7,124 nt of DNA from Anaerolineae bacterium (GTDB taxonomy: Bacteria; Chloroflexota; Anaerolineae; 4572-78; NAK82), in contig JANXAX010000131.1 in NCBI GenBank assembly GCA_025062175.1, positions 1-7,124 on the forward strand. Reading direction: 5' to 3'. Position 1 is the stretch's first letter, and each line of letters starts with the position of its first letter. The notes below the pieces were generated by a model. It searched no databases, was not told the origin of the DNA, and saw nothing but the letters and a program-made list of their open reading frames with translations. The position numbers were made by a program, and so were the translations under genes. This document shows positions 1 to 6,364 of this stretch, piece after piece.

Positions 1-1772
1 GCACGATGACCACCGTGGCGCTTATCGAGCGGGTCAACGGTCGGTATCGTTTCGTGGCGCGTGGCGAATCCATCACCACCCATGGATGGCCGTGGTCGGA
101 CGTGACAGTGGGCCTCCGTGCAGCCGCGCGCCAGATCGAACAGCTGGTCGGGCGCACCCTCTTCCGTGCGGACGGAACGCTCATCCGACCCCGCACAGTG
201 CATAGTGATGGTGTCGATCTTTTCGTGGCGGTGAGCAGCGCTGCGCCGCCGATGCGCACTGTTCTCATCGGTCTGACGGAGATGAGTGTGCGCAGTGGGC
301 AGCGGGCACTTGCCGCGGTGGCCGGTGTGCAACTGATGGAGCGCCTATCTCTTGACAGGGGGACAGAGTGGCGTGATCCCAATACCTGGATGACCGCCTT
401 GCAGCGTATACGGCCTGAGCTCGTGGTCCTCGTAGGCGGATGTGATGGCCGGGTTAACTCCGCGATGCTCGACTTGGTCCACCTCGTCGCCTTGTATAAC
501 CGACTGTTGCCCCCCGCCGAACGCCCGTTAGTGTGTTACGCCGGCAATGCCCAGCTTGCTGAAACAGTCGCTCAGGCTTTCGCCGGCTCAGGTGAGCTGC
601 GCGTGATGGCTAACGTGCGCCCATCGCCCGAAACCGAGAACATCCTCCGGACCGCGTGGGACATTGAAGCGCTCTACCAGGAACGTCGATTGATGTCAAC
701 CCCGGGGATGAGCCAGGTCGCCGAGTGGGCCGAGGGCGCAGTGATACCCACTGCACGCTCCTTTGCGCAATTGGTCCACTATGTGGGAGCACGTTACGCG
801 CTGAACGTGATCGGCTTCGACGTGGGCAGTGGCCAGATCACGGTGGCTTCCTATGCCGGTAGAGCACTCGATGGCGTTCCTGCAGTCCAGAGAGACGCAG
901 AGATGGTGGATCTAACCGTGCGCGCCGACCTGGGAGTCGGATGGAACATCCCATCCGCGCTGCAGCAGATCGCCCCCGAACAGATCGCGCGTTGGTTGCC
1001 CGACGAAATGGATGCCGAGCGGATATGGGAGATCTTGCTCAACAAAAGTGTATATCCTCAGAGTGTGCCGGTCGAGACAACAGAACTCCTGGTGGAGCAC
1101 GCTTTTGCGCGCGAGGTGATGCGCATAGCATGGGCAGCACATCGCGATCTCATCCCAGCCAAGGGGTGGGATTTGATCCTGGGCAGTGGCCGCATCCTGA
1201 CTCGCTCCCCTGCGCCCGGTTATCCTGCTGTATTGTTTTTGGACACGCTGGAACCGGTCGGGGTCACCCAGCTGGCCGTTGATGTGGGCAACATCGCCAC
1301 TACGTTGGGTGCAATGGCGAAACGTAACCCCCTCGCGGCTACGGATGTGGTAGAATATGACGCTTTCTTGACGTTGGGCACTTTGGTGGCGACCTCGGGT
1401 AGCATCGTTCCGGGGGATATTGCCGTGCGCCTGAAAATCAGGTGCCGAGACGGAAGCACTTTTGAGGAGAAAGTGCCAGGTGGAACGTTACGGGTCGTAC
1501 CGCTGCCTCCCCACCGCTTGGGAACGTTGGTCTTGCATCCGGCGCGGAAGATCGATGTAGGAGTGGGTCGACCTGGCACGGACGCCGTTGCCGAGGTCGA
1601 GGGAGGTACCTTGGGCATCTTGGTGGACACGCGGGGACGCCCTTTATCCTTCCCGTCCGAAGCCTATGCACGTTGCCGGATGGTGCGTGGTTGGTTGGAA
1701 GCCGTGTTGTCCAAGCAGAGCCACCGCATGCAGACCGATGCGGCTGCAGAACGTATCCGACCGGCTGCATGA
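1..1772 (+). CDS. MutL-like ASKHA-fold ATPase (glutamate mutase MutL family), 5' end outside window
   Basis: Belongs to the MutL family (glm/mutL of B12-dependent glutamate mutase operons), predicted ASKHA-fold ATPases thought to act as mutase reactivases or accessory factors; the Chloroflexota members are long and often lie away from any mutase. The open frame runs off the left edge. The first ATG is at 6, but codons before it read xGC-ACG-ATG, so the protein reads (S)T-M-T-T-V-A-L-I-E, the tail of a DxGST phosphate-binding loop. The true start is therefore upstream. Counting from ATG 6 (588 residues visible), a second actin-like domain begins near residue 268 with GFDVGSG (D272, G274). An LGSG adenosine-type motif lies at 392-395, followed by a DVGN strand. 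The last 130 or so residues form a beta-rich tail with a GG-T-LG-I-L-V-DTRGRP segment. The next gene follows with overlap or a 26-base gap, suggesting one operon. Family is fairly sure; substrate or partner unknown. Confidence 0.82.
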   Translation, partial: TMTTVALIERVNGRYRFVARGESITTHGWPWSDVTVGLRAAARQIEQLVGRTLFRADGTLIRPRTVHSDGVDLFVAVSSAAPPMRTVLIGLTEMSVRSGQRALAAVAGVQLMERLSLDRGTEWRDPNTWMTALQRIRPELVVLVGGCDGRVNSAMLDLVHLVALYNRLLPPAERPLVCYAGNAQLAETVAQAFAGSGELRVMANVRPSPETENILRTAWDIEALYQERRLMSTPGMSQVAEWAEGAVIPTARSFAQLVHYVGARYALNVIGFDVGSGQITVASYAGRALDGVPAVQRDAEMVDLTVRADLGVGWNIPSALQQIAPEQIARWLPDEMDAERIWEILLNKSVYPQSVPVETTELLVEHAFAREVMRIAWAAHRDLIPAKGWDLILGSGRILTRSPAPGYPAVLFLDTLEPVGVTQLAVDVGNIATTLGAMAKRNPLAATDVVEYDAFLTLGTLVATSGSIVPGDIAVRLKIRCRDGSTFEEKVPGGTLRVVPLPPHRLGTLVLHPARKIDVGVGRPGTDAVAEVEGGTLGILVDTRGRPLSFPSEAYARCRMVRGWLEAVLSKQSHRMQTDAAAERIRPAA

Positions 1773-1798
1773 GGGTGTCCGCGGCGGAGCGGCGGGGA

Positions 1799-2968
1799 AT
1801 GGTTGCCGGCAAGATGAGCGGAGCGTCTAGATGGGCGCCTCTTGTGCCCGTCGTCCGATGTGAGGAGTGGACGCGCGTGCGCGTTGAGCGCACCCTCCCC
1901 ACGACAGCGGAGGTGCTCGTGCAGGAGGGGGAACGCGTGCGGGCGACCCAGGTGATCGCACGTGCCACACCCAATGCCTCGCCCCACATGTATATCGTCG
2001 ATGTGGCCGGTGCATTAGACTTGCCGGAACGAGACGTATCATCGGCCATGGTGAAGCAGCGCGGTGAACACGTGCATGTGGGTGAACTGCTCGCGGTGCG
2101 GCGCAGTGCTTTGCCGTTCGCTTATCGCGCTTGCCGTTCGCCGGTCGCGGGTCGGGTGAGGACGGTCTGGTACGGCTGGGCAGTGATTGAAACGGATGCG
2201 GGCGAGGAGAGAAGCCCTGTAGAGATCACGGCCCAGGTGGATGGATACATCGTTGCCGTGGCGCCGGCCAGATCTGTGACGATCGAAACCGAAGCAGCAT
2301 GGATCGAGGGAGCCTGTGGCATCGCAGGGGAAACGTACGGGGTGTTGCAGGTCGTCCGCCAATCTTCCGCGGCGCCACTGACGCCGGAACAGTTGCCTGC
2401 GGACGCGACAGGAGCGATCTTGGTGGTCGATAGTTGCGTCACACCTCCGGTTTTGGAGCGAGCCGTTGCGCTGGGGGTCAAAGGGGTGATCGCCGCCGGC
2501 ATCCCAGCCGCGGCTTCGGACGTCGCAGCGTTGCCCGTGATGGCGACAGAAGGGTACGGGGCACAGCGCATGGCGCCCGAATGGCTTCGATTGTTCCGGG
2601 CGCTGGAAGGCAGCTATGCGAGTCTCATCGTGCCATCGCCACATCTACCACCGTGGCTACGCCGCCGGCCCGTCGTCATCATCTCGCGCACATCGGGGGT
2701 TCATCCCAAGGGTGACCTCGAGGACCATCTGCGACAGAGCCGTCCGCTATGCCAGGGAGAGCGTGTCCGGGCTGTGCGCGCTCCGCTGGCAGGTCGCTGG
2801 GGGACCATCGCGACGGAAATAAAAGGTCAACAGCTTGAGACACCTTCTGGAGTAATATCGGCCGGCGTGGCAGTGCGCTTCTCCCCCGAGGTCCTCGCCT
2901 GGCTGCCGTATCTCAATTTGGAACGCATCGTGGGCACTGCCCAGCACAGAGAGCATAGAGAGGAGTGA
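1799..2968 (+). CDS. Uncharacterised barrel-sandwich (biotinyl/lipoyl-like) protein next to MutL-like gene
   Basis: I know no function for this protein. It seems cytoplasmic, with no signal peptide or membrane segment. From the preferred ATG it has 389 residues. The N-terminal half carries barrel-sandwich signatures: VLVQEGERV (39-47), RGEHVHVGELLAV (88-100) and SPVAGRV (114-120), as in lipoyl/biotinyl and RnfC-type domains. VIETD follows, but the lysine that carries lipoate in ETDKA motifs is missing, so it is probably not lipoylated. A central alpha/beta region near 205-285 contains GAILVVDS, ALGVKGVIAAGIP and a TEGYG turn. A C-terminal GERVRAVRAPLAGRWGTI repeats the barrel theme. Start choice: ATG 1799 has GGAG at 1786-1789 with a 9-base spacer. 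ATG 1769 overlaps the mutL stop as ATGA and would give 399 residues, but has no Shine-Dalgarno. ATG 1814 is also possible. An ATG at 1673 would overlap mutL by 100 bases and is unlikely. It sits between the MutL-like and stalk genes, probably co-transcribed. Confidence 0.75.
   Translation: MVAGKMSGASRWAPLVPVVRCEEWTRVRVERTLPTTAEVLVQEGERVRATQVIARATPNASPHMYIVDVAGALDLPERDVSSAMVKQRGEHVHVGELLAVRRSALPFAYRACRSPVAGRVRTVWYGWAVIETDAGEERSPVEITAQVDGYIVAVAPARSVTIETEAAWIEGACGIAGETYGVLQVVRQSSAAPLTPEQLPADATGAILVVDSCVTPPVLERAVALGVKGVIAAGIPAAASDVAALPVMATEGYGAQRMAPEWLRLFRALEGSYASLIVPSPHLPPWLRRRPVVIISRTSGVHPKGDLEDHLRQSRPLCQGERVRAVRAPLAGRWGTIATEIKGQQLETPSGVISAGVAVRFSPEVLAWLPYLNLERIVGTAQHREHREE
2957..2965 (+). promoter_or_regulatory. 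Ribosome binding site of the stalk protein gene
   Basis: AGAGAGGAG lies 8 bases before ATG 2974, inside the last codons of the preceding gene. Its spacing selects ATG 2974 over the GTG at 2965, which would overlap this site. Confidence 0.7.
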
Positions 2969-2973
2969 CAGTT

Positions 2974-3444
2974 ATGGCCAGCAGCAACAAGTTGTTCGTG
3001 ATGATCGCTATTTTCCTAGTGGGCATGTTGGTTTTGGGATTGTTCGCGATCGGAGGGGTGGTCATTTTCGGCACCATCAATCGCCAATCAGCCCGTCCGA
3101 CCCCGACTGCGACCTTGGCAGTTGCCAAGTTGCCTCCCACGCCGACCATCACGTCCACCCCCACGGCCACGCCATCGCCCACCCACACGCCCTCTCCTAC
3201 CCCGACCAATACCCCTGTGGTGCAAGCGACGGCAACGCCCAGTCGCATCGAGAGTGCACCAGAGGTCAGTGGGCAAGCGGAGGCACCTGCTCCGGCTCCC
3301 ACCTGGACGCCGGCACTCGAGGCGGCGGTGGCGGCAGAGGAGAGCACTCCCGAGACCGGAATCGGTGGCTTGGAGATGGTTCTGATCGCTGTGGGACTGG
3401 TGGGCGTGCTGTTCATCGCCCGGCGTCTGCGCACCAGCGGTTGA
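2974..3444 (+). CDS. Membrane-anchored Thr/Pro-rich stalk protein with sortase-like C-terminus
   Basis: A 156-residue protein of unknown function, probably on the cell surface. Residues about 7-34 are a long hydrophobic helix with only one Lys before it (signal peptide or anchor, no clear cleavage site). Residues about 40-90 are a low-complexity Thr-Pro-Ser stalk of TPT/TPSPT units, likely extended and possibly glycosylated. Residues 91-124 are Ala/Pro/Glu-rich. The C-terminus reads TPETG (125-129), then about 17 hydrophobic residues (133-149), then RRLR (150-153), the layout of an LPXTG-type sorting signal with Thr in place of Leu. There is no globular domain, so it is a tether or spacer rather than an enzyme. 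The start is ATG 2974, supported by GAGAGGAG ending at 2965; a GTG at 2965 overlapping the previous stop is less likely. It is 5 bases from the preceding gene, so probably co-transcribed with it. No sortase gene lies in the window. Confidence 0.8.
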   Translation: MASSNKLFVMIAIFLVGMLVLGLFAIGGVVIFGTINRQSARPTPTATLAVAKLPPTPTITSTPTATPSPTHTPSPTPTNTPVVQATATPSRIESAPEVSGQAEAPAPAPTWTPALEAAVAAEESTPETGIGGLEMVLIAVGLVGVLFIARRLRTSG

Positions 3445-3463
3445 GAACGCAGTCTTGGCACCG

Positions 3464-3500
3464 CCCCGCTGAACCGAACAAGCCCAAGCATATAGCGGGG
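3464..3500. repeat. Long-loop inverted repeat downstream of stalk gene
   Basis: CCCCGCT (3464-3470) and AGCGGGG (3494-3500) are perfect 7-base complements separated by 23 bases. It begins 20 bases after the stalk gene stop and ends just before the -35 region of the sdh promoter. There is no T-run after the right arm, so it is not a classical intrinsic terminator. It could be a weak terminator, an operator, or chance. Confidence 0.35.
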
Positions 3501-3506
3501 GATGCC

Positions 3507-3535
3507 TTCTCACGCTATGTGTTGTTCTGTATAAT
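3507..3535 (+). promoter_or_regulatory. Sigma70-type promoter of the sdhCDAB operon
   Basis: A perfect TATAAT (3530-3535) is preceded at a 17-base spacing by TTCTCA (3507-3512), which matches the TTGACA consensus at 4 of 6 positions. The sequence around it is more AT-rich than the coding DNA. Transcription would begin near 3542, about 100 bases before the sdhC GTG start. The ATG at 3580 falls inside this leader and lacks a Shine-Dalgarno. No operator was recognised with confidence. Confidence 0.6.
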
Positions 3536-3627
3536 ATGCGCTGGATGGGAGGGATAGCTTCGCTGCCATCGCTGATTCTATGACGCTCTCGGACACAAGG
3601 GGTACGGATGTGAATGGCTATTATAGT

Positions 3628-3634
3628 AGAGGAG
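3628..3634 (+). promoter_or_regulatory. Ribosome binding site selecting the GTG start of sdhC
   Basis: AGAGGAG, a near-consensus Shine-Dalgarno, lies 8 bases before GTG 3643. The upstream in-frame candidates ATG 3580 and GTG 3610 have no comparable site, so the shorter SdhC is preferred. Confidence 0.72.
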
Positions 3635-3642
3635 CGTGCGCA

Positions 3643-4032
3643 GTGAAGCAGCACCGTGCTGGCCTTTGGGAGACGTTGCGCTACCAAGGTGGACTTGGCG
3701 CGGTGGTGTGGGTATTGCACCGCATCACCGGGTTGGGCATCCTCTTGCTGGTGAGCATGCACGTGATGGCCGCTTTCTTTATGAACGCGCTCGATGACCC
3801 GATCTCGACCACGCTCACCCGCTGGTACCAATCGCCCCCAGTTCAGGTTTTCGTCTACTTCTGTGTCCTGTACCACGCGCTGAATGGACTGCGCGTTTTG
3901 GTGGAGGATCTATACCCCCCATTGTGGCGTTATCACCGCGAGCTGATCTGGCTGCAATGGGCGATGTTCATCCCGATTTTCGGATTGCCTGCCTTTTTCA
4001 TCATACGGGGCATTGTCGTGGGTAATCCCTGA
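3643..4032 (+). CDS. sdhC: Succinate dehydrogenase membrane anchor subunit C (cytochrome b556-type)
   Basis: First membrane subunit of complex II; with SdhD it holds SdhAB at the membrane and forms the quinone and heme b sites. The GTG start gives 129 residues, usual for SdhC; the ATG at 3580 would add 21 residues unlike the family. Three helices are visible: about 18-47, 66-87 and 100-125. The LHRITG motif (H26, R27) in the first helix matches the HRxSG quinone-site signature of E. coli SdhC, with R27 in the place of Arg31 and W23 in the place of Ser27. H78 in HALNGLR sits exactly where heme ligand His84 lies in E. coli, and D89 keeps the H+11 Asp. A further His (H40) in helix 1 could matter if a second heme is bound. 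sdhD follows after 19 bases in an sdhC-D-A-B operon. Confidence 0.9.
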   Translation: MKQHRAGLWETLRYQGGLGAVVWVLHRITGLGILLLVSMHVMAAFFMNALDDPISTTLTRWYQSPPVQVFVYFCVLYHALNGLRVLVEDLYPPLWRYHRELIWLQWAMFIPIFGLPAFFIIRGIVVGNP

Positions 4033-4036
4033 GGAA

Positions 4037-4045
4037 GAGGGAGGG
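4037..4045 (+). promoter_or_regulatory. Ribosome binding site of sdhD
   Basis: GAGGGAGGG contains GGAGG (4040-4044) 7 bases before ATG 4052. It fixes the start at ATG 4052; an in-frame TTG at 4013 would lie upstream of this site and overlap sdhC. Confidence 0.72.
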
Positions 4046-4051
4046 ATAGAC

Positions 4052-4465
4052 ATGCGGCGATTGGGCGAGTGCAACGGGTTGGAGTATTATTTGTGGCTCT
4101 TCACCCGCCTGAGCGCCATCCTGATGTTGGGTGCTGGCGCCGCCGGCATTGCGTATGCCAATATATGGGGGCGTACCTTGATGGATGCGCCGGCACAATA
4201 TCGCTGGGCTTTCTTCCCCATTTACTGGCACGTGCAGAACACCGATGTGCCAGATGTCTTTCCGGTGTGGGCGAATGCCTTCTGGCGCGTGTGGTGTACC
4301 ATCTTGCTCTTGCTCGCGTCCTTGCACGGTTTCAATGGACTGCGGGTCGTGCTGGAGGACTATCTCCATCCGCCGGTGCTGGTGTTCCTAGTTAAAGGGC
4401 TCATCGGATTGCTATTTATGTTCGTGTTTGGCGCTGGAACGGTGATCATTTTCGAATGGTTCTGA
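4052..4465 (+). CDS. sdhD: Succinate dehydrogenase membrane anchor subunit D
   Basis: Second membrane subunit of complex II, partner of SdhC in heme b and quinone binding. It has 137 residues with three helices: about 13-40, 74-96 and 108-135. The first helix contains TRLSA (R19), a degenerate form of the HRxSG motif. H92 in HGFNGLR corresponds to the E. coli SdhD heme ligand His71, and D103-Y104 fall exactly 11 and 12 residues later, as do Asp82-Tyr83 at the E. coli quinone site. A longer aromatic, Trp-rich loop (about 41-72) between helices 1 and 2 is notable. The order C-D-A-B and the short gap after sdhC support its identity. Sequence similarity between SdhD proteins is low, so the call relies on context and the HxxxGxR-x4-DY spacing. 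The next gene starts 35 bases later. Confidence 0.87.
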   Translation: MRRLGECNGLEYYLWLFTRLSAILMLGAGAAGIAYANIWGRTLMDAPAQYRWAFFPIYWHVQNTDVPDVFPVWANAFWRVWCTILLLLASLHGFNGLRVVLEDYLHPPVLVFLVKGLIGLLFMFVFGAGTVIIFEWF

Positions 4466-4500
4466 AAAGATCAAGGCGAAATGGGTGACCGACGGCGCTT

Positions 4501-6312
4501 ATGAAAGATGAGACCCTGTTTCACAGATATGACGTGGTGATTGTCGGGGCGGGGGGAGCTGGACTGGCAGCCGCTCTGTATGCCGCACGCAGCGGCGCTG
4601 TGCGGGTTGCGGTGCTTTCGAAAATGTTGCCGGTGCGCTCACACACCGGCACTGCCCAGGGAGGCATCGGCGCCGCATTAGGCAACCATGAAGAAGATCA
4701 CCCCGAATGGCATGTGTTCGACACGATTAAAGGAAGCGATTATCTGGCCGATCAGGACGCTGTGCGCGTCCTATGTTACGAAGCCGTGGAACTGGTCTAC
4801 GAGCTGGAACACATGGGCCTGCCATTCGACCGTACGCCCTCGGGCCGCATCGCGCAACGCCCCTTCGGCGGGCATACCAACAACGTGACCAAGCAACCAG
4901 TGCGCCGTGCCTGCCATGCCGCCGATCGTACTGGACATATGATCCTCCAAACCCTTTATCAGCAGTGTCTCAAACATAGGGTCACTTTTTTTGACGAATT
5001 CCAAGTGCTGGACGTGATTCTGAGCCAAGGCGTCGCCGGCGGGGTGGTGGCACTCGAAATCGCCACTGGCCAGTTCCATGTCTTCCACGCGCGGGCGGTG
5101 ATCCTCGCCACCGGCGGTTGGGGAAGGGTGTGGCAGATCACCAGCAATGCCCATAGCTTCACCGGCGATGGGGCAGCCATCGTCCTGCGCCACGGCATTC
5201 CCCTCGAAGATATGGAATTCTTCCAGTTCCACCCCACAGGTATCTATAAGCTGGGCATCCTCGTCACCGAAGGAGCGCGCGGTGAGGGCGGTGTGCTGAT
5301 CAACGGACGTGGTGAGCGGTTTATGGCGCGCTATGCCCCCAACCTCAAGGATTTAGCCTCGCGTGATGTCATCTCGCGCGCCATCTACCTCGAAATTCGC
5401 GAAGGGCGTGGAGTAGACGGCAAGGACTATGTGCACCTGGACATTCGCCCGGAGACGATCAATCATTACTTTGATCTGGACGGCAAGAAAAACCCCGACG
5501 GCACGCCGCGTCGCATTACGGCGGCCGATATCCAGACACGCCTGCCCGACATCACCGATTTCGTGCGCACCTATCTGGGGATCGACCCGCTCACTCAGCC
5601 CATCCCTGTCCAGCCCACCGCCCACTATGCGATGGGGGGTATCCCCACCGATCTCCATGGGCGCGTAGTGGTCGACGCGCACAACACTGTCCTGCCGGGT
5701 CTCTATGCAGCCGGCGAGGTCGCCTGTGTCTCGGTGCATGGCGCCAACCGCCTGGGCACTAATTCGCTCGTGGACATTCTGGTCTTCGGCCGGCGCAGTG
5801 GGCTGGATGCTGTGCGCCACTGCCGCGAGAACGGTTTCGCGCCGTTGCCGAAGCAACCGGAAGAAGCCGCTCGCGCGATGCTAGAGGGGCTGCGCACTCG
5901 CCCTCCCAACCAGGAACGCATCGCCGACATCCGCGCCGAGATGCAACGGGTGATGATGGACTATGTGGGTGTCTTCCGCGAGGCGACGGGGATCGAGAAA
6001 GCAATCCACACACTGCGTGCGCTACAACAATGCTATCAATCTGCGGGTATCCACGACAAAAGTCGGTGCTTCAACACCGAGCTGCTGGAGGCTTGGGAGC
6101 TCGGCTGTCTGCTCGATCTGGCCGAAGTGACCGCCGTTGCCGCCCTGGCACGTACTGAGACGCGGGGATGCCACACGCGCGAGGATTATCCGCAGCGCGA
6201 TGATGCAAACTGGCTCAAGCACAGCTTGGCATTTCGCACCGCCCAAGGTATCCAACTGCAGTATAAACCGGTGACCATCCTGGATTATCCGCCACAAGAA
6301 CGCATATATTGA
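4501..6312 (+). CDS. sdhA: Succinate dehydrogenase flavoprotein subunit
   Basis: Catalytic subunit of complex II; oxidises succinate to fumarate (TCA cycle) with covalently bound FAD and passes electrons to SdhB. It has 603 residues, typical for the family. The Rossmann loop GAGGAG is at 16-21. RSHTGTAQGGI holds H48, the expected histidyl-FAD attachment site. FHPTG (H244, T246) and TEGARGEGG (E257, R260) form the dicarboxylate site. R288 in ASRD is the expected catalytic Arg (E. coli Arg286), H375 in AHYAMGG matches His354, and HGANRLGTNSL (H413, R417) completes the site. The C-terminal RGCHTREDYPQRDD motif is intact. All key residues are present, so the enzyme should be active. ATG 4501 aligns with the family's N-terminus but has no clear Shine-Dalgarno; a 7-codon mini-ORF ends on it. 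Fumarate reductase is the alternative, but a covalent-FAD site does not separate the two; the direction is inferred from the SdhCD type. Confidence 0.96.
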   Translation: MKDETLFHRYDVVIVGAGGAGLAAALYAARSGAVRVAVLSKMLPVRSHTGTAQGGIGAALGNHEEDHPEWHVFDTIKGSDYLADQDAVRVLCYEAVELVYELEHMGLPFDRTPSGRIAQRPFGGHTNNVTKQPVRRACHAADRTGHMILQTLYQQCLKHRVTFFDEFQVLDVILSQGVAGGVVALEIATGQFHVFHARAVILATGGWGRVWQITSNAHSFTGDGAAIVLRHGIPLEDMEFFQFHPTGIYKLGILVTEGARGEGGVLINGRGERFMARYAPNLKDLASRDVISRAIYLEIREGRGVDGKDYVHLDIRPETINHYFDLDGKKNPDGTPRRITAADIQTRLPDITDFVRTYLGIDPLTQPIPVQPTAHYAMGGIPTDLHGRVVVDAHNTVLPGLYAAGEVACVSVHGANRLGTNSLVDILVFGRRSGLDAVRHCRENGFAPLPKQPEEAARAMLEGLRTRPPNQERIADIRAEMQRVMMDYVGVFREATGIEKAIHTLRALQQCYQSAGIHDKSRCFNTELLEAWELGCLLDLAEVTAVAALARTETRGCHTREDYPQRDDANWLKHSLAFRTAQGIQLQYKPVTILDYPPQERIY

Positions 6313-6364
6313 AATCACCCCGGGAGCTTAGAATTCAGCCCAGCGAGATGAGGTCCGGGATCTT

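Noticed and set aside
1352..1357. TAGAAT inside the MutL-like gene as a -10 box
   Set aside because: It lies within conserved coding sequence with no good -35 at the right spacing and no gene start downstream.
1220..2049. Long open frames on the minus strand (for example 1438-2049 and 1220-1630) opposite the MutL-like gene
   Set aside because: They lie antisense to well-supported genes, have low-complexity Arg/Ser/Pro compositions and no recognisable motifs; they are shadows of GC-rich codon bias.
3090..3250. Thr-Pro repeat DNA as a possible tandem repeat or CRISPR-like array
   Set aside because: The repetition is at the protein level with irregular codons; there is no fixed repeat unit with spacers.
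3580..3642. ATG 3580 as the start of sdhC
   Set aside because: It has no Shine-Dalgarno, and the extra 21 residues do not resemble an SdhC N-terminus, whereas GTG 3643 has AGAGGAG at 8 bases.
2913..3876. Minus-strand frames of 192 and 262 residues opposite the stalk gene
   Set aside because: Their Gly/Val- and Arg/Gly-rich content is the complement of the Thr-Pro repeat codons, and one runs across the sdh promoter into sdhC.
4501..6312. Naming the flavoprotein as fumarate reductase (frdA) or L-aspartate oxidase
   Set aside because: The sdhC-D-A-B order, the covalent-FAD His motif and full SdhCD anchors with heme ligand positions favour succinate dehydrogenase; aspartate oxidase lacks the covalent FAD and these partners.
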